Shown: in pieces, positions 16,005 to 26,067 of the stretch
Layout: each line of letters opens with the position of its first letter
Numbering within the stretch: position 1 is the first letter of the stretch
Made by a program: the position numbers and the translations under genes
Assembly (NCBI RefSeq): GCF_031181385.1
Contig: NZ_JAPSKV010000003.1
Coordinates: 62,001-126,000, forward strand
Source of the DNA: Fredinandcohnia onubensis
GTDB lineage: Bacteria > Bacillota > Bacilli > Bacillales > Bacillaceae_L
Direction of reading: 5' to 3'
DNA: 64,000 nucleotides
Notes under the pieces: model-generated
What the model saw: the letters and a program-made list of their open reading frames with translations, nothing else
What the model was told of the DNA's origin: nothing
The model's database searches: none

Positions 16005-17483
16005 ATGGTAAAATTCATGATGAGATTACAAGAATTATTAGCTAACTTGCATGATTTTACGGAAAAAGGGAGTGCCAACCCACTTATCACATCTCTTGAA
16101 ATGGACTCGAGGGCGGTAGGAAAGGGAAGTTTATTCTTTTGTGTAGAAGGTAACACGTTTGATGGCCATTTGTTTGCAAAGCAAGCGGAAGAACAAGGTG
16201 CTGTTGCGATTATTGCTGAAAAAGAAGTCCAGGTATCCATTCCGGTTATCAAGGTAAAGAACACCCGAAGAACAATGGCTGTGCTGGCTGACGCTTTTTA
16301 CCATCACCCGACGCATCATCTCCATCTAATTGGAGTTACTGGGACAAATGGTAAAACGTCAATAAGTCACATAATTGAGGAGATATTTAAAGAAGCAGGC
16401 CAGAAAATCGGCTTAATTGGAACCATGCATACGAAAATTGGTGAAAAAACCATTGAAATGAAAAATACAACACCAGAATCAGTCATGCTGCAAAAGTATT
16501 TTATGCAAATGGTTTCTGAGAAAATAAACACCGCAGTTATGGAGGTTTCCTCTCATGCCCTAGATATTGGTAGGGTCCATGGTTGTGATTTTAATATTGC
16601 TGTTTTTTCTAATTTGACTCAGGATCATCTGGATTACCACCAGACAATCGACGAGTATCGTAGAGTAAAAGGTCTGTTGTTCACTGGTTTAGGTAATCGA
16701 TTTGACAAAGATAATCCAAAATATGCCGTATTAAATAATGATGACCCTGCTTCAAGGGAATATGCAAGGTCTACTTCAGCAACCATCATCTCATATGGCA
16801 TTCACCATTCAGCTGATATTATGGCATCACGTATTCGTATGACCGCCTCAGGAACAGAGTTCACGATAACAACTCCGTTCGGTTCTTACGAGGTGAAAAT
16901 GAATTTAATTGGTATGTTTAGTGTTTATAATGTGTTGGCAGCAATCGCTACTTGTATCATTTCTGGAATACCTATTTCAACCATTATTTCAGCAGTTGAA
17001 AAGGTAAAAGGGGTTCCCGGCCGTTTTGAAATTGTGAACCTAGGGCAAAATTTTACTGTGATTGTGGATTATGCACATACACCTGATAGCCTTGAAAATG
17101 TTTTAAAAACGGTAAAAGAGTTTTCAAATGGGAAAATCTTTGTCATTATTGGATGTGGTGGTGATCGTGATCGGTCAAAGCGCCCAATCATGGCCAGGAT
17201 TGCTACAAATTTTGCGGATATCCCTATATTCACATCAGATAATCCTCGCTCAGAAAACCCTGTTCAAATTCTAAAGGAGATGGAAGCTGGAGTAGTAGGA
17301 GAAACATACATCACAATCCCTGATCGTGAAAAAGCAATATTTTATGCTATTTCAAATGCGGGTGAGAATGATATAATAATCATTGCTGGCAAAGGACACG
17401 AAACGTATCAAATCATTGGGAATAAAATTCATCCGTTTGATGACCGCCTTGTTGCAGCACGTGCAATTAAGGAGTTGAAATAA
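16005..17483 (+). CDS. murE: UDP-N-acetylmuramoyl-L-alanyl-D-glutamate--2,6-diaminopimelate ligase
   Basis: A 492-residue ATP-dependent ligase adding meso-diaminopimelate to the peptidoglycan precursor. Three Mur-ligase domains are visible: the N-terminal UDP-binding domain (TSLEMDSRAVGKGSLFFC), the central ATP domain with GVTGTNGKTS, and the C-terminal domain with DNPRSENP, whose DNPR motif specifies meso-DAP rather than lysine. The start is ambiguous: ATG 16005 sits only two bases after GAGGGG, while ATG 16017 or 16020 (MMRLQELL) fit family alignment better but are far from it. Domain order and length agree with B. subtilis MurE. Confidence 0.95.
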   Translation: MVKFMMRLQELLANLHDFTEKGSANPLITSLEMDSRAVGKGSLFFCVEGNTFDGHLFAKQAEEQGAVAIIAEKEVQVSIPVIKVKNTRRTMAVLADAFYHHPTHHLHLIGVTGTNGKTSISHIIEEIFKEAGQKIGLIGTMHTKIGEKTIEMKNTTPESVMLQKYFMQMVSEKINTAVMEVSSHALDIGRVHGCDFNIAVFSNLTQDHLDYHQTIDEYRRVKGLLFTGLGNRFDKDNPKYAVLNNDDPASREYARSTSATIISYGIHHSADIMASRIRMTASGTEFTITTPFGSYEVKMNLIGMFSVYNVLAAIATCIISGIPISTIISAVEKVKGVPGRFEIVNLGQNFTVIVDYAHTPDSLENVLKTVKEFSNGKIFVIIGCGGDRDRSKRPIMARIATNFADIPIFTSDNPRSENPVQILKEMEAGVVGETYITIPDREKAIFYAISNAGENDIIIIAGKGHETYQIIGNKIHPFDDRLVAARAIKELK

Positions 17484-17930
17484 TTGTTATCCAACCACGA
17501 TTTATGGATTCTTTTTCAAGAATCATATGGATTAAAAAGTCAAGATTTCTATTTTGAAGAAGTGATTACAGATCCAAACCTTATCACAAAAAAAGGACTA
17601 TTTATTTCAATTGAAAAAGAAAAAAGGGATGAATTATTAAAGCGTGCGCTTTATAATGGTGTGGTTGCAGCAGTTTGGCCCAAGGATGAGAAATTACCGG
17701 GATTTCTTCCCAATCATTTCCCTGTATTTATAGTACCAGATCCACTACCAGCACTGAAACTAATCCTAGAATTCTATCTTAAAAAAATCGAAGAAAATGG
17801 GTATGATCAAATGACAAAATTTAGACTATTTAATCATGTAACTGAAGAAATGAAACAAAACTATCCCATAGTGGATGAAATAACGAAGCTGACAAAAAAA
17901 ATAGCAATGAATGAAGAAGGGAGGGGATAA
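17484..17930 (+). CDS. orphan Mur-ligase N-terminal domain-like protein between murE and mraY
   Basis: A 148-residue protein starting at TTG 17484, abutting the murE stop, with AAGGAG at 17469-17474; it ends two bases before the mraY ATG. Residues about 38-100 resemble the N-terminal UDP-substrate domain of MurE/Mur[22 protein letters not shown], then NGVVAAVWP, then [22 protein letters not shown]. There is no GTNGKT loop, no central ATP domain and no C-terminal domain, so it cannot be a ligase. Residues 100-148 are charged and helical. MurF is normally encoded here in many bacteria, but B. subtilis keeps murF elsewhere. It is either a decayed murF relic kept for translational coupling or a small protein that binds a cell wall precursor or partner. 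Intact frame and good signals argue against simple decay. Confidence 0.6.
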   Translation: MLSNHDLWILFQESYGLKSQDFYFEEVITDPNLITKKGLFISIEKEKRDELLKRALYNGVVAAVWPKDEKLPGFLPNHFPVFIVPDPLPALKLILEFYLKKIEENGYDQMTKFRLFNHVTEEMKQNYPIVDEITKLTKKIAMNEEGRG

Positions 17931-17932
17931 GG

Positions 17933-18907
17933 ATGATAGAAGAAGTAGTCATATACTCGATTGCAATAGGATTTATAATAAGTGTCATTCTTTCCCCTAT
18001 TTTTATCCCTTTCTTACGTAGATTAAAATTTGGACAAAGTATCCGTGAGGAAGGACCTAAATCCCATCAAAAAAAATCGGGAACACCTACAATGGGTGGA
18101 ATCATTATTCTGGTTTCCATCTTACTAACTACACTTTTAGTGTCAAATCAATTAGGTGAACTGTCTGTTACTACATATTTGCTTTTATTTGTAACTATTG
18201 GATATGGGGTACTGGGCTTTTTAGATGACTTTATTAAAGTAGTATTAAAAAGGAATCTCGGTTTGACTTCGAGACAAAAACTGTTTGGTCAAATCGTTAT
18301 TGCTATCATTTTTTATTTTATTTTCAAACAAAATAATTTTTCAACAGCGATCTCAATACCAGGTACAGATTTTGAATTTGATTTAAAACTTCTGTATGTA
18401 CTGCTGTTAATTGTATGGTTAGTAGGGTTTTCCAATGCAGTCAATTTAACGGATGGTTTAGATGGATTAGTATCGGGTACAGCAGCAATTGCTTTTGGGG
18501 CATTTGCGGTTTTAGCTTGGAATCAAGCGCAATATGATGTTGCTATTTTCTGTGTAGCTGTAGTCGGTGCAGTTCTTGGATTCCTCGTATTTAATGCCAA
18601 CCCTGCCAAGGTATTCATGGGTGATACAGGTTCGCTTGCACTTGGTGGAGCAATTGCGACAGTTGCTATCATGCTAAAGCTTGAAATACTATTATTATTA
18701 ATTGGTGGCGTATTTGTAATAGAGACATTGTCTGTTATTATTCAAGTCATTTCGTTTAAAACAACGGGCAGACGTGTTTTTAGAATGAGTCCTTTACATC
18801 ACCATTATGAATTAGTAGGGTGGTCTGAATGGAGAGTTGTTGTGACATTTTGGACCGTTGGATTATTGTGTGCAATTCTTGGAATCTATATTGAGGTGTG
18901 GATTTAA
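17933..18907 (+). CDS. mraY: phospho-N-acetylmuramoyl-pentapeptide-transferase
   Basis: A 324-residue polytopic membrane enzyme that transfers phospho-MurNAc-pentapeptide to undecaprenyl phosphate, making lipid I. About ten membrane helices are apparent. Diagnostic motifs are present: [10 protein letters not shown] near the N-terminus, [32 protein letters not shown] and [26 protein letters not shown] precedes the ATG. It is tightly packed between the orphan Mur domain and murD, with no gap, indicating translational coupling. Confidence 0.97.
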   Translation: MIEEVVIYSIAIGFIISVILSPIFIPFLRRLKFGQSIREEGPKSHQKKSGTPTMGGIIILVSILLTTLLVSNQLGELSVTTYLLLFVTIGYGVLGFLDDFIKVVLKRNLGLTSRQKLFGQIVIAIIFYFIFKQNNFSTAISIPGTDFEFDLKLLYVLLLIVWLVGFSNAVNLTDGLDGLVSGTAAIAFGAFAVLAWNQAQYDVAIFCVAVVGAVLGFLVFNANPAKVFMGDTGSLALGGAIATVAIMLKLEILLLLIGGVFVIETLSVIIQVISFKTTGRRVFRMSPLHHHYELVGWSEWRVVVTFWTVGLLCAILGIYIEVWI

Positions 18908-20260
18908 TTGAAAAATTCAGAGAAGTTTACTAATAAGCATATTTTAATACTTGGACTTGCCAAAAGCGGCTATGCTGCAGCAAGAGTTCTCCATGAGGAT
19001 GGGGCTATTCTAACTGTTAATGACCAAAAGCCATATGAAGAAAATGAGGCTGCTCAGGAACTAGAAAAAATGGGAATTAAAGTAGTGTGTGGAGGTCATC
19101 CAATTGACATTTTGGATGATCATTTTGACTTTATTATCAAAAATCCCGGGATTCCATATAGTAATCCTATTCTTGTCAAGGCGATCGCTAAAGGAATCCC
19201 TATTTTAACGGAAGTGGAGTTAGCTTACCATATTACTCCAGCTGATTTTATTGCGATTACAGGGTCTAATGGAAAGACAACGACCACAACGTTGATTTAT
19301 GAAATGCTCGAAAAAGGAGAGAAATCTCCATTAATTGCGGGAAATATTGGAACTGTTTCTTGCGAGGTTGCACAAGGGGCGGCAAAGGAAAATATTATCG
19401 TGACAGAGCTTTCTTCTTTTCAATTAATGGGAATTGAAGATTTTGCTCCTAAAATTGCCGTGTTGTTAAATATTTTCGACGCCCATCTTGATTACCATGG
19501 AACAAAGGAAAAATACATCAAAGCAAAGGCGAGAATTTTTGAGAATCAAACAGGAGCTGATTATTGTGTCATCAACCTAGATGACAAGGATGTGATGTTT
19601 GCTGCTGAGAATGTTAGAAGTAAGAAAGTTCCTTTTTCAACCACGAAAGTATTACAAGAGGGCGCTTATATAAAAGATCAGGCGATTTATTTTAATGATG
19701 AAAAAATCATTGAAATTAAAGATATTGTTTTACCAGGTGTTCATAATCTCGAAAATATTTTGGCTGCTGTTGCTGTTGCGAAACTCGTATCAACACCTAA
19801 TTGTGCCATTATTGAGATCTTAACAAGTTTTACAGGTGTTAAACACCGCCTCCAATACGTCACTACAACTCAAAATCGTAAATTTTATAATGATTCAAAA
19901 GCAACAAATATTCTTGCTACGAAGAAGGCGATTTCTGCCTTTGAACAACCGGTTATTTTGTTAGCAGGTGGACTTGACCGCGGAAATGAATTTGATGAAC
20001 TTGTAGATGAACTAACCCGTGTGAAAGCGATGGTTCTATTTGGTCAAACAGCTAAAAAGCTTGAAAGAGCTGGCCAACTTGCTGGAATAGAAATCGTAAA
20101 AACTGTCGATAATGTTGAAGCAGCGGTAAAAGTAGCTTATGATCTTTCAAATGAGGGTGATGTCATTTTATTATCACCTGCATGTGCGAGCTGGGATCAA
20201 CATAAAACATTTGAAGAAAGAGGAGACATTTTTATAAACGCCGTGCATAAGCTTAAATAA
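18908..20260 (+). CDS. murD: UDP-N-acetylmuramoylalanine--D-glutamate ligase
   Basis: A 450-residue ATP-dependent ligase that adds D-glutamate to UDP-MurNAc-L-alanine. The N-terminal domain has [16 protein letters not shown], the central ATP loop is [13 protein letters not shown], and the C-terminal part has YNDSKATN and [11 protein letters not shown], all MurD-specific. The TTG start at 18908 directly follows the mraY stop. It acts before MurE in the pathway, though encoded after it. A second promoter for spoVE in B. subtilis lies inside murD; I could not identify one here with confidence. Confidence 0.97.
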   Translation: MKNSEKFTNKHILILGLAKSGYAAARVLHEDGAILTVNDQKPYEENEAAQELEKMGIKVVCGGHPIDILDDHFDFIIKNPGIPYSNPILVKAIAKGIPILTEVELAYHITPADFIAITGSNGKTTTTTLIYEMLEKGEKSPLIAGNIGTVSCEVAQGAAKENIIVTELSSFQLMGIEDFAPKIAVLLNIFDAHLDYHGTKEKYIKAKARIFENQTGADYCVINLDDKDVMFAAENVRSKKVPFSTTKVLQEGAYIKDQAIYFNDEKIIEIKDIVLPGVHNLENILAAVAVAKLVSTPNCAIIEILTSFTGVKHRLQYVTTTQNRKFYNDSKATNILATKKAISAFEQPVILLAGGLDRGNEFDELVDELTRVKAMVLFGQTAKKLERAGQLAGIEIVKTVDNVEAAVKVAYDLSNEGDVILLSPACASWDQHKTFEERGDIFINAVHKLK

Positions 20261-20311
20261 GGGCTTGGACAATCTAGGGCTCTGAATCTAGAATGTAGAG
20301 GTGTTTTGATT

Positions 20312-21409
20312 GTGACCCAGAGAACGACCCCGGATATCATTTTAATTATTACAACACTTACACTTTTAGCAGTAGGATTAATAATGGTGTACAGTGCCAG
20401 TGCAATATGGGCTACATATAAATTCGATGATTCGTTTTTCTTTGCTAAAAGACAATTATTATTTGCAAGTGTTGGAGTCATTGCGATGTTTTTCATCATG
20501 AATGTGGACTATTGGACTTGGAGAACTTGGGCAAAAGTTCTAATCATTATTTGTTTTGTATTATTGGTCGCTGTACTAATCCCTGGAATTGGAATGGAAC
20601 GTAACGGTTCTCAAAGTTGGATTGGCGTTGGAGCATTTTCAATTCAACCATCCGAGTTTATGAAATTAGCAATGATTGCGTTTTTAGCAAAATTCCTATC
20701 TGAGAATCAAAAGAAAATTACTTCCTTTAAAAAAGGATTAATGCCGTCACTGGGTCTTGTTTTTCTGGCGTTTGGTATGATAATGCTACAGCCGGATTTA
20801 GGAACGGGAACAGTAATGGTTGGAACTTGTGTTGTGATGATCTATGTTGCGGGGGCAAGAATCTCTCATTTTGTAGGTCTGGGCTTGATTGGAGTGGCAG
20901 GATTTGTTGCTTTAATATTATCGGCTCCGTATCGAATTAAACGGATTACATCCTTTTTAGACCCTTGGGAAGATCCATTAGGGACTGGGTTTCAAATCAT
21001 TCAATCTCTTTATGCAATTGGACCTGGAGGCTTATTCGGATTAGGATTAGGGCAAAGTCGACAGAAATTTTTCTACTTGCCAGAACCTCAAACTGACTTC
21101 ATTTTTGCCATTTTGGCAGAAGAGTTAGGCTTTATCGGTGGTTCGTTTGTTCTCATTTTATTTAGTATTCTACTTTGGAGAGGCGTACGGATTGCTTTAG
21201 GTGCACCCGATTTATATGGAAGTTTCCTAGGAATCGGAATTATTGGGATGATTGCGATCCAAGTAATTATAAATATTGGAGTTGTAACGGGACTGATGCC
21301 GGTAACGGGTATAACACTTCCTTTCTTAAGCTACGGAGGGTCATCCTTAACCTTAATGCTCATGGCAGTCGGTGTCCTTTTAAATATTAGTAGGTATTCA
21401 AGGTATTAA
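20312..21409 (+). CDS. spoVE: SEDS family glycosyltransferase SpoVE
   Basis: A 365-residue SEDS peptidoglycan polymerase with ten membrane helices. It works with the class B PBP SpoVD to make spore cortex. Family motifs include GLIMVYSASA, NGSQSWIGVGAFSIQPSEFMK, MLQPDLGTGTVMV, and the C-terminal TGITLPFLSYGGSS. The start at GTG 20312 is preferred over TTG 20306 because AGAGGTG at 20297-20303 is then 8 bases away. It resembles B. subtilis SpoVE throughout (FDDSFFFAKRQLLFA, FFIMNVDYWTWRTW). The vegetative homologue FtsW is expected elsewhere on the chromosome. Confidence 0.95.
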   Translation: MTQRTTPDIILIITTLTLLAVGLIMVYSASAIWATYKFDDSFFFAKRQLLFASVGVIAMFFIMNVDYWTWRTWAKVLIIICFVLLVAVLIPGIGMERNGSQSWIGVGAFSIQPSEFMKLAMIAFLAKFLSENQKKITSFKKGLMPSLGLVFLAFGMIMLQPDLGTGTVMVGTCVVMIYVAGARISHFVGLGLIGVAGFVALILSAPYRIKRITSFLDPWEDPLGTGFQIIQSLYAIGPGGLFGLGLGQSRQKFFYLPEPQTDFIFAILAEELGFIGGSFVLILFSILLWRGVRIALGAPDLYGSFLGIGIIGMIAIQVIINIGVVTGLMPVTGITLPFLSYGGSSLTLMLMAVGVLLNISRYSRY

Positions 21410-21429
21410 TCCAAAAACACATGAATATA

Positions 21430-21480
21430 TGTTATACTTAGAAAAAAGTTTAACCCTGTTTACTTGAACAGGGTTAAACT
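21430..21480 (+). promoter_or_regulatory. extended -10 promoter followed by a 5'-leader hairpin before murG
   Basis: TGTTATACT at 21430-21438 is an extended -10 element without a clear -35. Transcription would start near 21445, where a perfect 14-bp stem begins (21447-21460 with 21467-21480, loop TACTTG). The stem is followed by AATTTTAACG, a poor T-tract, so it looks more like a leader hairpin than a strong terminator. Confidence 0.5.
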
Positions 21481-21519
21481 AATTTTAACGATAAACTTCC
21501 AAAAACGGGAGGAGTTTCC

Positions 21520-22608
21520 TTGAAAATAGTTGTTAGTGGTGGTGGAACAGGAGGGCATATTTATCCTGCACTTGCCTTAATTAAAGAAATTAAAAAACTT
21601 AATCCTTCTGCCGAATTTCTCTATATCGGTACAGAAAAAGGGTTGGAAAGCAGTATTGTAACCCGTGAAGGGATCCCATTTAAAACAATCCATATCACTG
21701 GATTTAAACGAAAGCTTTCCTTTGAAAATATTAAAACAATTACTCGGTTCCTAAAAGGTGTCCAAGACAGTAAGAAGTATATAAAAGACTTTAAACCAGA
21801 TGTTGTAATAGGTACAGGCGGTTATGTATGTGGACCTGTTGTTTACGCAGCATCAAAATTACATATACCAACAATCATTCATGAACAAAACAGCATACCA
21901 GGTCTTACAAATAAATTTTTAAGTCGATATGTTGACAAGGTGGCCATCTGCTTTGAAGAAGCTGGTCAGTTTTTCCCTAAAGAAAAAGTAATCCTTACAG
22001 GAAACCCACGGGCGTCTGAGGTAATCGGTAAAAACGGAAGAACTGGGAGAGAATCTGTCGGTCTAAATAGTTCCAATAAATCCGTTTTACTAGTTGGTGG
22101 AAGCAGAGGTGCTAAACCACTTAACGACGCATTTTTAAGTGCTTTATCCGAAGTGAAGGAAAAAAATTATCAATTCCTCTATGTTACAGGTGAGGTGCAT
22201 TACGAAAATGTACTTAATCGAGTAAAGGCGGTTGGAAATCCTGATAATGTGATCATCAAACCGTTTATTCACAATATGCCGGACGTACTAGCAGGTGTTG
22301 ACCTCGTTGTAGCTCGCGCAGGTGCGACAACCTTAGCTGAACTAACTGCTTTAGGACTACCAAGTATCTTAGTGCCAAGCCCATATGTAACAAATAATCA
22401 TCAAGAGGAAAATGCAAGATCCTTAAGTGATAAGGGGGCAGCCATTTTAAGACTTGAAAGAGAACTTACAGGTTCTCAGCTAATTAAGGACATTGATTCA
22501 ATTCTATTAAACCCAATAAAACTTGAGGAAATGAAAAAAGCTTCTTCAGAAATAGGGATACCAGATGCAGCTAGTCGTCTATACAATGTGATGAATGACC
22601 TAATCTAG
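21520..22608 (+). CDS. murG: UDP-N-acetylglucosamine--lipid I N-acetylglucosaminyltransferase
   Basis: A 362-residue membrane-associated GT-B glycosyltransferase that converts lipid I to lipid II. It begins [21 protein letters not shown] with the G-loop GGGTGGH; the second Rossmann half has [10 protein letters not shown] and the UDP-GlcNAc site [17 protein letters not shown]. The TTG start at 21520 follows GGGAGGAG. It is preceded by its own promoter-like element and a hairpin and is followed by murB, with about 80 bases between. Confidence 0.96.
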   Translation: MKIVVSGGGTGGHIYPALALIKEIKKLNPSAEFLYIGTEKGLESSIVTREGIPFKTIHITGFKRKLSFENIKTITRFLKGVQDSKKYIKDFKPDVVIGTGGYVCGPVVYAASKLHIPTIIHEQNSIPGLTNKFLSRYVDKVAICFEEAGQFFPKEKVILTGNPRASEVIGKNGRTGRESVGLNSSNKSVLLVGGSRGAKPLNDAFLSALSEVKEKNYQFLYVTGEVHYENVLNRVKAVGNPDNVIIKPFIHNMPDVLAGVDLVVARAGATTLAELTALGLPSILVPSPYVTNNHQEENARSLSDKGAAILRLERELTGSQLIKDIDSILLNPIKLEEMKKASSEIGIPDAASRLYNVMNDLI

Positions 22609-22690
22609 GCGAATGTACCATGAAAGCAGCAATGAGCATATACTACAGTAATGTCTGTTCTAAGTCGAGATGCAGATGAAGGAGGTAATC

Positions 22691-23599
22691 ATGGAAAATA
22701 TAGTGAAAGAACTTCAAGAGTCGAAAGTTGGCAAGGTTATAGAAAATGAACCTTTATCTAAGCATACAACCATTAAGATTGGTGGTCCGGCCGATTTATT
22801 TATCGAACCGAATAGTATTGAATCCTTAAAAAAGACCCTTGAAATAATAAAAAAACACGGAATTAACTGGCGTGCCATCGGAAGAGGTTCAAATCTTCTA
22901 GTTTCTGATAAAGGTATTGAAGGTGCAGTTATTAAACTAGGAAATGGCATTAATCATATGGAGTTACAAGGTACAACTTTAACTGTTGGTGCTGGTTATT
23001 CAATCGTAAGTCTTGCTGTACAAATTGCAAGAAAAGGATTGTCAGGACTTGAATTTTCAAGTGGAATTCCCGGTTCCATCGGTGGTGCTGTCTATATGAA
23101 CGCTGGGGCACATGGGTCTGATATTTCCAAAATATTAACGAAGGCACATATTTTATTCGATGACGGTAGTTTGGAATGGCTTTCGAATGAGGAAATGGAA
23201 TATTCCTATCGCACCTCAATCCTTCAAAAGAAACGACCTGGAATTGTAGTTGAGGCAACGTTTCAATTAACTGAAGGCGATAAAGCGGACATATCGGCAG
23301 TCATGAAAAAAAATAAAGACTATCGAAGGGATACTCAACCATGGGATCTTCCTTGTGCTGGAAGTATTTTCCGCAATCCACTTCCACATTATGCAGGGCA
23401 ATTAGTAGAAAAATCAGGCTTGAAAGGCTATTCAATTGGTGGAGCAAAAATATCCGAAATGCATGGTAATTTTATTGTGAATGCTGGAAATGCAAAAGCG
23501 CAGGATGTTCTTGATCTCATTCAATTCGTAAAGGAGAAAATCTATTCTCTACACGGTGTGCGAATGGAAACAGAAGTTGAAATAATTGGTCGAATCTAG
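22691..23599 (+). CDS. murB: UDP-N-acetylmuramate dehydrogenase
   Basis: A 302-residue FAD enzyme that reduces UDP-GlcNAc-enolpyruvate to UDP-MurNAc with NADPH. FAD-binding motifs [12 protein letters not shown] and [12 protein letters not shown] are present, as are [21 protein letters not shown] and the catalytic CAGSIFRNP. It is the type II form without the extra loop, as in B. subtilis. The start at ATG 22691 follows AAGGAGGT; the in-frame ATG at 22670 contributes a non-family N-terminus. Confidence 0.96.
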   Translation: MENIVKELQESKVGKVIENEPLSKHTTIKIGGPADLFIEPNSIESLKKTLEIIKKHGINWRAIGRGSNLLVSDKGIEGAVIKLGNGINHMELQGTTLTVGAGYSIVSLAVQIARKGLSGLEFSSGIPGSIGGAVYMNAGAHGSDISKILTKAHILFDDGSLEWLSNEEMEYSYRTSILQKKRPGIVVEATFQLTEGDKADISAVMKKNKDYRRDTQPWDLPCAGSIFRNPLPHYAGQLVEKSGLKGYSIGGAKISEMHGNFIVNAGNAKAQDVLDLIQFVKEKIYSLHGVRMETEVEIIGRI

Positions 23600-23630
23600 A
23601 CAGATTCTACACCCATTTCTTAGGAAAATA

Positions 23631-23639
23631 TGATATAAT
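23631..23639 (+). promoter_or_regulatory. extended -10 promoter upstream of divIB
   Basis: TGATATAAT is a perfect extended -10 (TGn plus TATAAT), with no good -35. A second weaker extended -10 (TGTTATATT) occurs at 23758-23766, nearer to divIB. Confidence 0.45.
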
Positions 23640-23672
23640 ACAATAACATGTATGTGTTACTGTATAAGTTTC

Positions 23673-23698
23673 TAAACGGCATGTATACATGCCGTTTA
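23673..23698 (+). promoter_or_regulatory. 26-bp perfect palindrome in the divIB leader
   Basis: The sequence is centred on GTATAC and flanked by TAAACGGCAT and ATGCCGTTTA. It lies about 28 bases after the predicted start of transcription from 23631-23639 and is followed by TTCTTTCG, so it may act as a weak terminator, an attenuator or a binding site. Confidence 0.6.
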
Positions 23699-23808
23699 TT
23701 CTTTCGTTCAAAGTATTTTTAAAATACATGTTTTTGACTATATAAAAATGGACAGGTTGTTATATTAAGATGATTACAGGAGATTTTTGATTCGCGGGGT
23801 GAATGTAT

Positions 23809-24612
23809 TTGGCAAAGCAAAAGGTTGTTACAATAGAAGACCGAATTCCAAAGCTTAAGCAAAGAAGAAAACAAAAAGCTAATCGTCGATTGATTATGTA
23901 CATAACCTTTTTCTTTTTATTGCTTTCCGGAATTCTTTATTTCCAATCTCCTTTAAGTAAAATCGGCGAGATCACTATTACAGGCAACCAAAATATCACA
24001 TCCGAACAAATTTCAAAGCTTAGTAAATTGAATGTTGGGACAAGCTTTTGGAAGGTCAATCAGGATGAAGTTAAACAAAATATAAAAAAACACCCTGAAA
24101 TTAATGAAGTTACGATTCAAAAGATATTTCCCAACGATATAAAGATAAATGTCAGTGAGCTAAAAAGGGTAGGATATATAAGTGGTCCTAAAACTTTTTA
24201 CCCAATTCTTGAAAATGGGAAGATTATTGAGAATGCCCAAAAATTTGGTTCAAAAGCGATTCCAGTTGATGCACCAATTTTAGTTGACTGGGAGGATGAA
24301 GCATTAAAGTTGCTTACAAAAGAACTAAATAAAATACAACCCTCAATTTCAAAGCTTATTTCCGAAATTCACCATACTCCTACAGAATATGATCCTCTTC
24401 AGATGACCCTTTACATGATAGATGGGTATGAAGTTAAAGCTACTGTACGAAATTTCGCGAAGAATATTACAGCATATCCTACAATCGTCAGTGAATTGGA
24501 TCCATCTCTAAATGGATATATTGAACTAGATGTAGTGCCGACTTTTATTCCATATGAAAAAGAGAGCACCAGTGAAGAAGGAGAGATGGTAACAGATGAA
24601 AGTGAAGGGTAA
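23809..24612 (+). CDS. divIB: cell division protein DivIB (FtsQ-type)
   Basis: A 267-residue bitopic division protein. A basic cytoplasmic region (IPKLKQRRKQKANRRL) leads into one membrane helix (about 27-48), then a POTRA domain (SKIGEITITGNQNIT, about 54-125) and the FtsQ/DivIB C-terminal beta domain; the tail is acidic. It stabilises the FtsL-DivIC-PbpB complex at the septum. GGGGTGA at 23796-23802 fits the TTG at 23809 better than the ATG at 23803, two codons upstream. Its last 17 bases overlap the start of ylxW. Confidence 0.92.
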   Translation: MAKQKVVTIEDRIPKLKQRRKQKANRRLIMYITFFFLLLSGILYFQSPLSKIGEITITGNQNITSEQISKLSKLNVGTSFWKVNQDEVKQNIKKHPEINEVTIQKIFPNDIKINVSELKRVGYISGPKTFYPILENGKIIENAQKFGSKAIPVDAPILVDWEDEALKLLTKELNKIQPSISKLISEIHHTPTEYDPLQMTLYMIDGYEVKATVRNFAKNITAYPTIVSELDPSLNGYIELDVVPTFIPYEKESTSEEGEMVTDESEG

Positions 24613-25303
24613 GCATGTGGTTCTATCATTTGTCTGCTTAGTCCTTGGCTTTATGATTTCATTTTCGTACCAATTTACAAAAGAACAAATGGAATCAAGT
24701 CAGGTCACTGAACAACAGTGGAATGAAGAATCAAAAATAAGAACGGAATTGAATGAACAAAATGAAAAAAATAATGAGCTTCAACTGAAGCTTATTGAAA
24801 AACAAAATCAAATTCAAGCAATTGAGGAAGAACTTGCGAAAGAAGAACAAGAACAAATTTATTATAATCTTGTTGAAGAAGTAGAGAAGTATCGGATGGT
24901 CGTTGGTGAAATTGGTGTAAAAGGCCCAGGAGTTTCAGTTACACTCGAAGATTCATCTTACGTTCCATCAGGTCGAGATGTTAATAATTATTTAGTTCAT
25001 GAGAGCCATTTATTTAAGGTCATAAATGAACTTTATGTATCTGGTGCCCAAGCTGTTTCGGTAAATGGAAAGAGACTTAGTCATGATTCGTATATATACT
25101 GTAATGGGCCAGTTGTTGTGGTTGATGGTAAACCATATCCGGCACCATTTGTAATCACAGCAATTGGTGATCCCGATGTCCTCATACCGGCTCTAAATAT
25201 GAATGGTGGAATTACAGACCAATTGATTCAAGATAATATTGTCGTGAAGATTGAGAACAAAACACAAATTCAAATGGACCCATTACTTCAAGCGAATGAA
25301 TAA
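24596..25303 (+). CDS. ylxW: DUF881 family protein YlxW
   Basis: A 235-residue protein with a short N-terminal membrane helix (about 5-24), a coiled coil (about 38-90, rich in E, Q and K), and a DUF881 domain (VKGPGVSVTLEDSS, AQAVSVNGKRLSHDSYI, PFVITAIGDP). The biochemical role is unknown; its fixed place between divIB and ftsA suggests an envelope or division-linked role. The ATG at 24596 lies inside divIB, 10 bases after AAGGAGAG. The next gene, ylxX, is a diverged tandem paralogue. Confidence 0.85.
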   Translation: MKVKGKHVVLSFVCLVLGFMISFSYQFTKEQMESSQVTEQQWNEESKIRTELNEQNEKNNELQLKLIEKQNQIQAIEEELAKEEQEQIYYNLVEEVEKYRMVVGEIGVKGPGVSVTLEDSSYVPSGRDVNNYLVHESHLFKVINELYVSGAQAVSVNGKRLSHDSYIYCNGPVVVVDGKPYPAPFVITAIGDPDVLIPALNMNGGITDQLIQDNIVVKIENKTQIQMDPLLQANE

Positions 25304-25338
25304 ACCGGATGTTTGATATAGAAGGCTAGGTGGTTTAA

Positions 25339-26049
25339 TTGGACAAAAATACAGGCATTAGCTTCACAGTGATTACGTGTATAATTGGTTTTATGGTTGC
25401 TGTCCAATTTCAAACCATTAAAGAACCTGAAGTGCGAGATACACGTGACTTATGGGAATTGCGTGAAGACTTAAAGCAATCACAAGAATTATATACAGAA
25501 TTATTAACAAAAATTTATACATATGAAGCAAAGTTGGAACAATACGAGAATCAACGTGATGACAGTAAAATGCTTATTCTTAAAGATACGCTTGATGAAT
25601 TAAAGAAGCAGGCAGGGCTTACTCAAGTATCAGGTCCTGGGCTTACGATTACAGTTGAGCAATCGTTCAATGAAGTAGGAAGACAAGCTACAACGATTTC
25701 TCCAAGTTTGTTGAGATGGCTAGTAAATGAATTGAATTCATATCAGGCAAAGGCGATTTCAATTGATGGCCACCGTGTTATTACGACAACGGTCATACGG
25801 GAAATTCAAGGAAGACCAAAGATTGATTCATATTCTCTAAATCCATTACCAATTGAAATAAAGGTCATTGCAGACGATGCTGAACGACTTTATAACAAGT
25901 TAAAAGCATCAGAAGCAGAGCGACAATTCTTTATTGATAATTTACGATTAAAAATATCAAAGCCAAGTAAAGTTGTAACAATTCCTGCATTTGATGACCC
26001 AATTAGGATTACAGAAATGCAACCTAATATGGAACCAGATAATAAGTGA
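25339..26049 (+). CDS. ylxX: DUF881 family protein YlxX
   Basis: A 236-residue paralogue of YlxW with the same plan: an N-terminal membrane helix (about 6-22), coiled coil (about 30-90), and a DUF881 domain (SGPGLTITVEQS, YQAKAISIDGHRVIT, PIEIKVIADD). Starts at TTG 25339 after AGGTGG. It precedes sbp. Function unknown. Confidence 0.85.
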   Translation: MDKNTGISFTVITCIIGFMVAVQFQTIKEPEVRDTRDLWELREDLKQSQELYTELLTKIYTYEAKLEQYENQRDDSKMLILKDTLDELKKQAGLTQVSGPGLTITVEQSFNEVGRQATTISPSLLRWLVNELNSYQAKAISIDGHRVITTTVIREIQGRPKIDSYSLNPLPIEIKVIADDAERLYNKLKASEAERQFFIDNLRLKISKPSKVVTIPAFDDPIRITEMQPNMEPDNK

Positions 26050-26067
26050 TAAAGGTGGAACATAGTC

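Noticed and set aside
17484-17930. Reading this as the first part of a frameshifted full-length murF
   Set aside because: mraY starts 2 bases after its stop and no GTNGKT-containing frame exists in any register between murE and mraY, so the rest of a ligase is not present.
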